Assembly (NCBI RefSeq): GCF_000332235.1
Contig: NZ_CM001775.1
Location: 4,199,419-4,263,418, forward strand
Direction: 5' to 3'
DNA: 64,000 bases
Source of the DNA: Geminocystis herdmanii PCC 6308
GTDB lineage: Bacteria; Cyanobacteriota; Cyanobacteriia; Cyanobacteriales; Cyanobacteriaceae
This document shows positions 29,506 through 37,045 of the stretch, in pieces. The notes beneath the pieces were generated by a model. That model did no database searches and was not told where the DNA came from. It saw nothing but the letters and a program-made list of their open reading frames with translations. The position numbers were made by a program, and so were the translations under genes. Each line of letters opens with the position of its first letter. Within the stretch, counting starts at the first letter, position 1.

Positions 29506-29974
29506 AGTTAATATAAAGTGATAAAATAATGACCATTTCTTAGTTTAAGGCGATCGCACCCTTCTATCTAATTCTTAGCAATATTTCGTTACGTTTAATT
29601 TTCTGTATCCTGTCTGTTATATAAAACTTACTCATAGTTACCTATGACGTTTACTTCTTGCTTCTACCAGTCAAGTCGGCTTGATACTGTCCACAAGCGT
29701 TGATTCGGGTGTAACCCACCCTACTTTTATTATTCTAATTAATTGATTAATCTTGAATAATAACTAATTTTTTATTTAATTTAATCTTTAAATTAAATAG
29801 TTTTAACAGTCTTGGTTATCGACTTCATTAAAAGCTAACATATTTTAAAAAAATGTCAACCTTTATCCCGTGAGTAGGTATAAACAACTATAATAAACTA
29901 TTAGTTAACAGTTAAAAGCTCCTGTCTCCTGTCTTCTAACTCCTACCTCCATCAAAACACTTTTTCCACAACAC
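29506..29974. other. Spacer between hemB and the first pentapeptide gene
   Basis: 469 bases. A possible relic of an IS200/IS605-type element lies at 29629-29726, and short GGAGACA-type heptamers plus a 3'-end repeat at 29937-29977. The middle part is AT-rich with nothing recognisable. The hemB promoter must lie at the left end, but I see no clear boxes. Confidence 0.6.
29629..29726 (-). pseudogene. Possible relic of an IS200/IS605 tnpB 3' end
   Basis: On the minus strand from 29724 one frame reads VTPESTLVDSIKPT, a stop, then LVEARSKRHR and a stop, which resembles tails of TnpB proteins. Just after it TCATAG-TTAC-CTATGA (29632-29647) forms a hairpin like the subterminal hairpins of IS200/IS605 ends. 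Very short; it could be chance. Confidence 0.3.
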
Positions 29975-29977
29975 CTA
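29937..29977 (-). repeat. 3'-end repeat supplying the stop of the first pentapeptide gene
   Basis: In the sense of the gene: AATTAGGTGTTGTGG, then AAAAAGTGTTTTGATGGAGG and GGAGTTAGAAGACAGGAGAC. The TAG of TTAGGTGTTG is the stop codon of the protein. Confidence 0.72.
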
Positions 29978-30574
29978 ATTATAAATGCCCTCAAGACAAA
30001 TTCCCTCTTTAAAACAATAGTCTAAAGCACTAACTTCGATCGAAGCACATAAGAGATTTGCCCCTTGTAAATTTGCACCGAGAAAAACAGCGCCTATCAA
30101 ATTAGCTTCTTCCATGTCTGCTTGAGACAAATCTGCACCACTAAGATTAGAATTACTTAAATCTGTATTTTGTAAACAAGCTCCTACCAGATTCGCACCT
30201 CGTAAATCTGCACCTCGTAAATCTGCACCTCGTAAATCTAAATGAGTTAGAATCGCACCGCCTAAAAACGCTCCTGCTAAACTGATATTATTGACTTGTG
30301 CCGATAACAAAATTGTACCTCGTAAATCTGCACCTCGTAAATCTGCACCCTGTAAATCTGCCCCTGTCAAATCTGCCCCCCTGAGATTGCAACGTAAGAT
30401 TGCACCTTGTAGGTTTGCCCCCGTCAAATTTGCTCCCATTAACGTACCACTAGAAAAATTAACCTTAGCTAAATTTCCACCTGACAGATTACATCCGTTT
30501 AAATTTACTCCTTGTAAATCTTGAATTTCACCGTTGCGAATATGGGATAAATCAAGGGTTAAGAGATTACTCAT
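29975..30574 (-). CDS. Pentapeptide-repeat protein
   Basis: 199 residues, nearly all A(D/N)LXX repeats, for example LRGADLRGADLRGANLVGA. These fold into a right-handed four-sided beta helix; function unknown, no enzymatic domain. The DNA shows exact 15-base duplications (about 30193-30240 and 30313-30360), so the coil count may change by slippage. No signal peptide. Its stop codon lies in a dispersed repeat. Confidence 0.92.
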   Translation of the reverse strand: MSNLLTLDLSHIRNGEIQDLQGVNLNGCNLSGGNLAKVNFSSGTLMGANLTGANLQGAILRCNLRGADLTGADLQGADLRGADLRGTILLSAQVNNISLAGAFLGGAILTHLDLRGADLRGADLRGANLVGACLQNTDLSNSNLSGADLSQADMEEANLIGAVFLGANLQGANLLCASIEVSALDYCFKEGICLEGIYN

Positions 30575-30819
30575 AATTGGGCTAAATTTTGATTAATATA
30601 ATTTTTAAATATGACTCATAATTATAAGTTAATTATTAGAAAATTAAAGATTTTGTGAGTAAAAATTTACAATTTTTGATAATTCTCTTATTTTTGTGAA
30701 AACCAGAAAGAGAATTTAGGTTAAAACGGTGTCAGGGTTGAATATTATTCAACCCCTACGAAAAAATAAACAATTATTTTTGAAGGATTTATTTAGCTTA
30801 ATCTTCATTTCTCATTCAG

Positions 30820-31389
30820 TTAAAGATGAGATGAAAGAAACTCTGATATAGTGCTTTTAGTTTTTATTCCTAACTCTATTTGCCACCAACCTTGTATATT
30901 TTGTGGATTGTGCCATAATTGTTCATGAGATACTGAGGGATAACAATAAAAGGCATTTTTTTCACCGCCTAAATAACTAAGATGAGTTATATAGTCATGA
31001 CTAATTCGATAACAAGGAAAATCGCAAATCAAAGGCACTCCCCAACCATCAAAAGCCAATAATTTCTTTACGTTTCCACCGTTTTTTTTCCATAAATTTC
31101 CTGCAATAATTGCACCAATAACCCCTGCACTAAAACCGATAAATGTCAAGTTATATAAGGATAAATTTTGATATTTTTTCCTCAGATATTGATATATATT
31201 ATAACCATCATAAGGCAAAATATTAGGAGTTCGAGCACGAAGTGGTGCTGTGCGATCGAACTGAAAAATAACAGTATTATTAAGGTTAATCTTATTATTA
31301 ATAGTCGTTAAATAATGATAAAAATTAGTAGTTAAAATAGGAGAATTAAAACCACCACAAATCACATAAATAGATAGATTAAAACTCAT
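30820..31389 (-). CDS. Alpha/beta-hydrolase-like protein of unknown function
   Basis: 189 residues. LYNLTFIGFSAGVIGAIIAG contains the GxSxG nucleophile elbow (GFSAG) at about 86-90. Later acidic and histidine residues (LLAFDGWGVPL, YPSVSHEQLW) could complete a catalytic triad. I do not recognise the subfamily. Residues FDRTAPLRART (about 43-53), before the elbow, are encoded by a 33-base palindromic element. It stands alone between a pentapeptide gene and queE. Confidence 0.65.
   Translation of the reverse strand: MSFNLSIYVICGGFNSPILTTNFYHYLTTINNKINLNNTVIFQFDRTAPLRARTPNILPYDGYNIYQYLRKKYQNLSLYNLTFIGFSAGVIGAIIAGNLWKKNGGNVKKLLAFDGWGVPLICDFPCYRISHDYITHLSYLGGEKNAFYCYPSVSHEQLWHNPQNIQGWWQIELGIKTKSTISEFLSSHL
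31229..31261 (-). repeat. Palindromic 33-base element inside the hydrolase-like gene
   Basis: Starts GTTCGAGCACG and ends GTGCGATCGAAC, so the outer six bases are perfect inverted repeats (GTTCGA/TCGAAC). It is read in frame as FDRTAPLRART; the copy at 33174 gives SDRAAPLRDRT in the same frame and orientation. Confidence 0.85.
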
Positions 31390-31486
31390 AAAAAATAAAT
31401 TATTAAAAAATCCTATATACCATTATTATTATCTGTTGCATTTTATAGGAGAATAAAAAACTAGGATTTAATTCTTAATTCTTAAT

Positions 31487-32125
31487 TCATCTAACTCCTA
31501 AAAATTTATGAGTTTGTAAACTTAAACGCCATTGAGGATGATGGAGAATATAGTTAAAAATTAACTCTTGACTGAGAGGATTTTCCCATTGGGGTTGTAA
31601 ATATTTTGGGATATTATTAGCTATTTTATTAGCTTCTGATTCCGCAAAAATAAAGTCATTTTCATTATCAATAACAACCTTTAATTCTCCTACACTATCA
31701 TAAATACTTTCATGGATTTTTTTGTAGGGTTTTGGAGAGAAAGTTACCCAATCAAAATCTCCAGTAAAATTATGAGTGCCAGAGGTTTCTAAATGAGTTG
31801 TATAGCCTTGTTTTTTTAGCACATTTGTCAAAGGAAAAAGATTATGTAATAACGGTTCTCCTCCAGTTATAATAATATGTTTAGTATTAATATTTTGGAG
31901 ATTATTAACAATATTTTCTACAGTTAATGAAGGATATTTTTTCATACTCCAAGTTTCTTTTTGATCACACCAAGGGCAAAAAACATCACATCCTGCCAGA
32001 CGAATAAAAAAGGCATTTACACCACTCCAAAAACCTTCTCCTTGAATAGAGTGAAACATCTCCACAAGGGGATATTGATAATCTAAATCAAGGGAATAAT
32101 CTAATTTATTTTTAGATAAAAACAT
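31487..32125 (-). CDS. queE: 7-carboxy-7-deazaguanine synthase (radical SAM)
   Basis: Third step of queuosine/7-deazaguanine synthesis: converts 6-carboxytetrahydropterin to CDG. 212 residues. YPLVEMFHSIQGEGFWSG is the typical opening. The cluster motif is CDVFCPWC (C-x3-C-x2-C), and HIIITGGEPLLH is the SAM-binding GGEP strand. No other que gene is adjacent. Confidence 0.93.
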   Translation of the reverse strand: MFLSKNKLDYSLDLDYQYPLVEMFHSIQGEGFWSGVNAFFIRLAGCDVFCPWCDQKETWSMKKYPSLTVENIVNNLQNINTKHIIITGGEPLLHNLFPLTNVLKKQGYTTHLETSGTHNFTGDFDWVTFSPKPYKKIHESIYDSVGELKVVIDNENDFIFAESEANKIANNIPKYLQPQWENPLSQELIFNYILHHPQWRLSLQTHKFLGVR

Positions 32126-32202
32126 ATAATTAATTGAGAATTGAAAATTGAGAATTGAGAATTTATTGACTAATATTTCATTAATTCTTACTAACTATTT
32201 AA

Positions 32203-32916
32203 TTAATACAATAAAAACAATCTGAGAATAAAAGCAATTACTGACACGGCACAAATTAAAGCTAACTGTGCAGGAAAAGGAGTTATGGAATACCAGTTAA
32301 TAGCATCCCATAAATAGGTATCACTTAAAACATTACCAAATAAAGGAGTAATAAAAGTATAAAGCAGAAGATAAATAATACCGCAAAGATGAATAACTAA
32401 TAAGCCCAAAAAGGCACTCATGGCAAATAATTCTAAACGGCGTTTACCGGGTAAGACTAAGTAACCACATAACCAAGCGCCCGGAATAAAGCCCAAAATA
32501 TAACCGAAACTGGGATATTGAAAATACTCTACGCTTCCTCCTTGATAAAAAATGGGTAGTTTGAATAATCCCATGATAACGTAGGAAATTTGAGCGTAGG
32601 CGGCGGCATTTTTTCCTCCGACTAATCCCGTAAAAAATACCCCTGCTAATTGATAGGTGATGCCAAGGGATGAAGGTTTTAAGTTTTCTAAATCACTGCT
32701 GGTGACGGGTAAAACCACGAATACTTCTACAAAAGTACCAAAAATGGTCAACATTAAACCAATTAATGCCCAAAAAAATTCGTTGATAGCGGATATTTTC
32801 TGTGGTGGTAAACTATTATTTTTCACTGATTTAATGAGACAAGGCGGAGGATATTTGAGGTTTGAGGTTTGAGGTTTTAGGTTAATTTTTTTAATCTGAT
32901 ACCTTATTTTCACCAA
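32203..32916 (-). CDS. bioY: BioY-family biotin transporter substrate-binding protein
   Basis: S component of an ECF-type biotin transporter, in the plasma membrane. About 190 core residues with six hydrophobic segments: FFWALIGLMLTIFGTFVEVF, QLAGVFFTGLVGGKNAAAYA, ISYVIMGLFKLPIFYQGG, SFGYILGFIPGAWLCGYL and two more. The open frame starts at TTG 32916, but its first 30 residues overlap heptamer repeats (CTCAAAC). A GTG at 32826 giving 207 residues is a plausible true start; neither has a good Shine-Dalgarno. Confidence 0.88.
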   Translation of the reverse strand: MVKIRYQIKKINLKPQTSNLKYPPPCLIKSVKNNSLPPQKISAINEFFWALIGLMLTIFGTFVEVFVVLPVTSSDLENLKPSSLGITYQLAGVFFTGLVGGKNAAAYAQISYVIMGLFKLPIFYQGGSVEYFQYPSFGYILGFIPGAWLCGYLVLPGKRRLELFAMSAFLGLLVIHLCGIIYLLLYTFITPLFGNVLSDTYLWDAINWYSITPFPAQLALICAVSVIAFILRLFLLY

Positions 32917-33079
32917 TAAATTTTATATCGAAACTATAGAACAATTAATTATCAACTGTCAACTGTGGATTTGTTTGTCTTGTTACATTTACTATCACAG
33001 GAGTCAGAGATAATATCTATAGTGCAGTGTGAGAGAGCAACTGTCAATGATTGGTTAATAAATAGTTGAGTGGAAAAAT

Positions 33080-34798
33080 ATGAAACCTTTAATAATTGTC
33101 TCTGGTTTAGGATGTACGGGTTATAAAATCTATAATTTATTAAAACAACAGGGGGCGAATGTTATTGGTATTAGCGATCGCGCAGCGCCACTTCGTGATC
33201 GAACCATGACTACTCAAATCGATGATAATATCATCATAGGCGATTTACGCTCTCCCCAAGTATTAATCCAAGCAGGAATTAAAAAAGCATCTACCATTGT
33301 TTTGGCTAATAGCGATGATGCTTTGAATGTGGCAATTTTGACTCAAGCGAGGGTATTAAATCCGAAAATACGCATCGTTAATCGTATCTATAATCATACC
33401 CTAGGGGCGAGGCTCGATCGAACCTTAACGGATCACTTTAGTATGAGTGTACCATCTTTAGCCGCTCCCATTTTTGCCTTTTCTGCCTTGGGAAATAAAG
33501 CCATTGGACATTTAAAATTATTTGACCAAACATGGGCATTACATGAAGAAGTTATTACTTTAGAGCATCCTTGGTATGGATTAAGTTTAGCTCAACTATG
33601 GGATAATCTCGATCAAATGTTGATTTATTACTTACCCAAACATCAAGAAACAGATTTAATTTCCGCAGTAGTAAACGATCGAGAATTACAATTAGGAGAT
33701 CATTTAATTGTAGCTGACAAAGCCAAAATGAAGAAAAAACGAGCTTTTTTTCTGTGGAGATGGTGGAAAGTATTAGTTAATATAAACACTTACAAACAAT
33801 ATGCTCAATCCATGATTATGGTGACATTAACCCTGTTAACCCTAATTTTGATAGCGACTTTTACCTATTTATGTGTAAATTGGGAAATTTCCCCCGTAGA
33901 TGCTCTTTATTTTAGCGTTGGCATGATAACAGGCGCTGGAGGAAAAGAAGAAGTCGCCGAATCCGCACCAGATATTATTAAAATATTCACCGCCATTATG
34001 ATGATTGTGGGCGCTGGAATTGTGGGTATTTGTTACGCTTTAATCAATGATTTCGTTTTAGGTAGTCGTTTAAAACAATTTTGGGATGCGGCAAGAGTGC
34101 CAACTAAACACCATTATATTATCTGTGGTTTAGGTAATGTTGCCATGGAAGTTGTCAGAGAATTGCACACCCAAGGGCATGAAATAGTCGTTATCGAACC
34201 AGATTATAATAACCGATTTTTGCACTCCGTTCGATCGATGGGGATTCCCGTCATCGTGGAAGATGCTTCCCTCGCTGACACCCTGAAAAGTGCTCATGTC
34301 GAAGACGCAGAAGCCATCATTATTGTCACCAGTAATGACATGATTAACGTAGAAATTGCCTTAACCGTCAAAGCCCTATCTGCGCAAATTCCTGTCATTC
34401 TCAGGGTACAAGATAACCAATTCGCCGAATCCGTCAAACAAGTATTTCAATTCGAGAATGTCTTATCCCCCACCGAATTAGCCACTTATTCCTTTGCCGC
34501 TGCCGCCTTGGGAGGAAGAATTTTGGGCAACGGCATGACCGATGATTTATTATGGGTAGCATTAGCCACTATGATCACCCCAAATCATCCTTTTTGTGAT
34601 AAATTAGTGCAACAAATAGCCACCCAATCAGATTTTGTACCTCTTTATATCTCCAGAAACGGGAAAAATATTCATGGTTGGAACTTATTAGAAACAGAGC
34701 TGAAAAGTAATGATGTTCTCTATTTAACCATGCCCGCCACCAAATTAGATCAGTTGTGGCGCATCTCTCCTAATTCACCATTATTAATTCATTCATGA
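33080..34798 (+). CDS. Potassium-channel/TrkA-domain protein (two RCK domains)
   Basis: 572 residues: an N-terminal TrkA-N domain (about 4-140) starting IIVSGLGCTGYKIYNLLKQQ, a linker, two membrane helices around 255-340 with a pore loop, then a second TrkA-N domain from about 352 (HYIICGLGNVAMEVVRELHT). The pore loop reads ALYFSVGMITGAGGKEE, so the K+ filter TxGYG is not conserved (TGAGG). Probably a cation channel or regulator gated by nucleotide. Residues SDRAAPLRDRT (32-42) come from a palindromic element. Confidence 0.85.
   Translation: MKPLIIVSGLGCTGYKIYNLLKQQGANVIGISDRAAPLRDRTMTTQIDDNIIIGDLRSPQVLIQAGIKKASTIVLANSDDALNVAILTQARVLNPKIRIVNRIYNHTLGARLDRTLTDHFSMSVPSLAAPIFAFSALGNKAIGHLKLFDQTWALHEEVITLEHPWYGLSLAQLWDNLDQMLIYYLPKHQETDLISAVVNDRELQLGDHLIVADKAKMKKKRAFFLWRWWKVLVNINTYKQYAQSMIMVTLTLLTLILIATFTYLCVNWEISPVDALYFSVGMITGAGGKEEVAESAPDIIKIFTAIMMIVGAGIVGICYALINDFVLGSRLKQFWDAARVPTKHHYIICGLGNVAMEVVRELHTQGHEIVVIEPDYNNRFLHSVRSMGIPVIVEDASLADTLKSAHVEDAEAIIIVTSNDMINVEIALTVKALSAQIPVILRVQDNQFAESVKQVFQFENVLSPTELATYSFAAAALGGRILGNGMTDDLLWVALATMITPNHPFCDKLVQQIATQSDFVPLYISRNGKNIHGWNLLETELKSNDVLYLTMPATKLDQLWRISPNSPLLIHS
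33174..33204 (-). repeat. Palindromic element inside the K+ channel gene
   Basis: On the minus strand it reads GTTCGATCACG, centre AAGTGGCGCTG, end CGCGATCGC, the same plan as 31229. It widens the loop after the second strand of the first TrkA-N domain (VIGISDRAAPLRDRTMTTQI). TrkA-N domains usually have only a short turn here, so about ten residues look inserted. Confidence 0.82.
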
Positions 34799-34821
34799 GT
34801 TACTTAAAAAAAATTAATATA

Positions 34822-34864
34822 TTTACATTTTCTACACAATTTCTTCACAATTTTAAGCTATGAT
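34822..34864 (+). promoter_or_regulatory. Promoter with three 11-base direct repeats before the response regulator gene
   Basis: Units TTTACATTTTC, TACACAATTTC and TTCACAATTTT repeat with an 11-base step. After the last TTCACAA (34844-34850) come exactly 8 bases, then TATGAT (34859-34864) as -10. No -35 box is present; the repeats occupy that position, as in promoters activated by PhoB/OmpR-family regulators. Confidence 0.6.
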
Positions 34865-34903
34865 TTAGCCATTAAAGAAATCAATCACTGTGAGGATTGG
34901 AGC

Positions 34904-35386
34904 ATGAGTTACTCAAAATCAGTTGTAGAGCCAGTTAATAGCATTGAAACAAAATCCCAATATGTGAAACAATCCGTGATTGCAGTAATAGATGATTGTT
35001 CACTATTTATGTCAAAAGTGGGAAAATTTTTAGAAGAATTAGATCATAGAATATTAGGTATTGATGAACCTATGGCTGGTATGGGAAAATTATTAGATGA
35101 ACAACCACAGTTAATCTTACTAGATACACAAATGCCCACTATAGATGGTTATAGCGTGTGTAAGTTTTTACGATCGACTTCTTCTTTTAAAGATGTACCG
35201 ATTATTCTTTTAACGGAATATGACAATAAATCGGAAAGGGAATACGCTACCTTTATTAAGGCAAATGATATTTTTTGTAAAAAGTCACATTTAGACAATT
35301 TAGTTACAATGATTCAAAATCATATCCCTTCTTCCACTACCCAAGAAGATGATTATTCTTTTTCCAAAAATTCGCTGTATGCCTAA
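34904..35386 (+). CDS. CheY-like response regulator (receiver domain only)
   Basis: 160 residues with one receiver domain at about 25-145. VIAVIDDCSLFMSKVGKFLE carries the acidic pair, LILLDTQMPTIDGYSVCKFL the phosphorylated Asp, IILLTEY the switch residue and IFCKKSHL the conserved Lys. No output domain, so it signals by protein contact, like the PatA/PilH-type regulators. No kinase gene is adjacent. Its promoter resembles that of the pentapeptide gene at 62099. Confidence 0.92.
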   Translation: MSYSKSVVEPVNSIETKSQYVKQSVIAVIDDCSLFMSKVGKFLEELDHRILGIDEPMAGMGKLLDEQPQLILLDTQMPTIDGYSVCKFLRSTSSFKDVPIILLTEYDNKSEREYATFIKANDIFCKKSHLDNLVTMIQNHIPSSTTQEDDYSFSKNSLYA

Positions 35387-35427
35387 TCTTTGAGAGAGTC
35401 TCTAGTTTGTGGTAAAGGTTAAATGCC

Positions 35428-36720
35428 TTATTTACCCACGATCGAAACACAAAGAGAGCTATCTTGTAAATACTGATTCGCTACTGGTTGTATATCCTCA
35501 AGGGTGATGTTAGTGATAAGTTGAGGGAAAATATCATCATACTCGATGCCTAAGCCGAGGGTTTCATACCAGCCAAAAATTTGGGCAAATTCGGCATTAG
35601 TTTGTTTTCCTAGGGCATATTGCCCTAAAAGTTTACTTTTTGCTACCTCTAACTCCTCCATACTCAGTTTTTCTTCTCTTAACCTCTTAATTTCGTTATA
35701 GAGTCCTTCTTGTCCGACTTCTGTATTTTGGGAAGCAGTACCCATATATAACACGAATTGAGATTTATCTAATCTGGTGGGATAAAATGCCGAGACATCG
35801 TAAGCTAAACCTCGTTTTTCTCTCAATTCTACAAATAAACGACTGGATAAGCCATTACCTAAATAGGTAGTTAAGAGTTTGAGTATGGGGTAATCTGGAT
35901 GGGTGATTTCGGGGGCGAGGTATCCCATCATAATGATAGATTGTTGATTATCTTGCTCTATTTTATGGAAGTTCGATCGAGAAGATAAATGATAAGGTTT
36001 TAGTTGTAGAGTTTCATTAGGGTTTTGTTGCCAGTCACCGAAGATATTTTCTACCAGTTCGATCGATCGAGCTAAATTGATTTTTCCTGCTAAACTAATA
36101 ATCAAGTTATCAGGAGTAAAGTGCCTTTGATGACATTTTTTCAAGTCATCGGCGGTTAAATTATTAACAGTGTCTTCCGTACCTAACACAGAAAAACCGT
36201 AGGGATGCTCACCGTAAATCATTTCCCGTAGCTGAGTAAAAGCAAGGTTAAAAGGTTGTTCTTTTTGAGAGAGAATATTTTGTAGAGTAATCTTTTTTTC
36301 TAATTCGATTTCTGACTCAGGGAAAGAGGGATAACGGAGGATTTCGGAAGCAAGGGTAAGAATTTCGGGGAAATCTTCCGTAATAGTCTTCATACTAACC
36401 AAAAAATAGTCGCTGGAGGTATCTGTACCTAAAGCCGCACCGATCGACTCGACTTTTTCTGCTATTTCTAAAGAAGATAGGTTACGAGTGCCTTTAGAAA
36501 TAACACTAGCGAGAAGGTGAAAAATACCAGCTTGAGAAGTTGCTTCCCATAAACTACCTGCATTGCGACAGAAGATGCGCCCGGCAATAATATCGGTGGT
36601 AGGATTTTCGATAACGATTAAAGTAATACCGTTTTTAAGGATTGTTTTTTGAATATAGTTGTGATTATTTTTCACCGATTCTATTTGTTTGAGTTGAAGA
36701 TTCCCACCATTTGAGATCAA
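35428..36720 (-). CDS. M16-family peptidase homologue without the zinc motif
   Basis: 430 residues with the two-domain M16 fold (TLKNGITLIVIENPTTDIIA, PDNLIISLAGKINLARSIEL, RLFVELREKRGLAYDVSAFY). Where active members have HxxEH, this protein has FHLLASV, so metal ligands and catalytic Glu are missing. In M16 heterodimers one subunit is of this inactive, R/Y-motif type; here RGLAYDVSAFY keeps the R...Y pair. The catalytic partner is not next to it. Confidence 0.9.
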   Translation of the reverse strand: MISNGGNLQLKQIESVKNNHNYIQKTILKNGITLIVIENPTTDIIAGRIFCRNAGSLWEATSQAGIFHLLASVISKGTRNLSSLEIAEKVESIGAALGTDTSSDYFLVSMKTITEDFPEILTLASEILRYPSFPESEIELEKKITLQNILSQKEQPFNLAFTQLREMIYGEHPYGFSVLGTEDTVNNLTADDLKKCHQRHFTPDNLIISLAGKINLARSIELVENIFGDWQQNPNETLQLKPYHLSSRSNFHKIEQDNQQSIIMMGYLAPEITHPDYPILKLLTTYLGNGLSSRLFVELREKRGLAYDVSAFYPTRLDKSQFVLYMGTASQNTEVGQEGLYNEIKRLREEKLSMEELEVAKSKLLGQYALGKQTNAEFAQIFGWYETLGLGIEYDDIFPQLITNITLEDIQPVANQYLQDSSLCVSIVGK

Positions 36721-36763
36721 AAGGGAAAAAGGTTTTATCTAAAATTATATCACTTCTTTATCT

Positions 36764-36933
36764 CCCTGTCTTCGGAGTCTTCCAAGTCATTCATCATCTA
36801 TTTTTAAGTACTGATGCAAAATAGATTGTGGACTTTGAAATTAATAAAATTTTCTCAATACCATGTTGCCTCTTGCCTTTCTTAAGGTAAATATACAATT
36901 AATTTTACTCACTTACTTATGTCGAACTCAGGT
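36764..36933 (-). mobile_element. Degenerate MITE-like element, copy B
   Basis: 36764-36806 is the reverse complement of the left interior of copy A (GGAGTCTTCCAAGTCATTCA). 36916-36933 is a terminus, CTTATGTCGAACTCAGGT. The order and orientation of the parts differ from copies A and C, so this is a rearranged remnant. It lies between the M16 gene and sbpA. Confidence 0.6.
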
Positions 36934-37045
36934 TTTTTTACTATGGAGTTATTTGGATATAAATTAAATCTGCATCAAAAATGTATTGAAAAATTTTTAA
37001 TTATCAATTAAGATAGTAGTCAAAGAAAATGTAGAAACAAAAGGG

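Noticed and set aside
30640..30705. TTCACAA/CTCACAA words upstream of the first pentapeptide gene as a third member of the tandem-repeat promoter class
   Set aside because: The words (30694-30700 and 30653-30659) are 41 bases apart, out of 11-base phase, and not 8 bases from a -10 box.
33405..33424. GGCTCGATCGAACC in the K+ channel gene as a second palindromic insertion
   Set aside because: Only the GATCGAAC end matches; the encoded LGARLDRTL fits the normal TrkA-N domain sequence.
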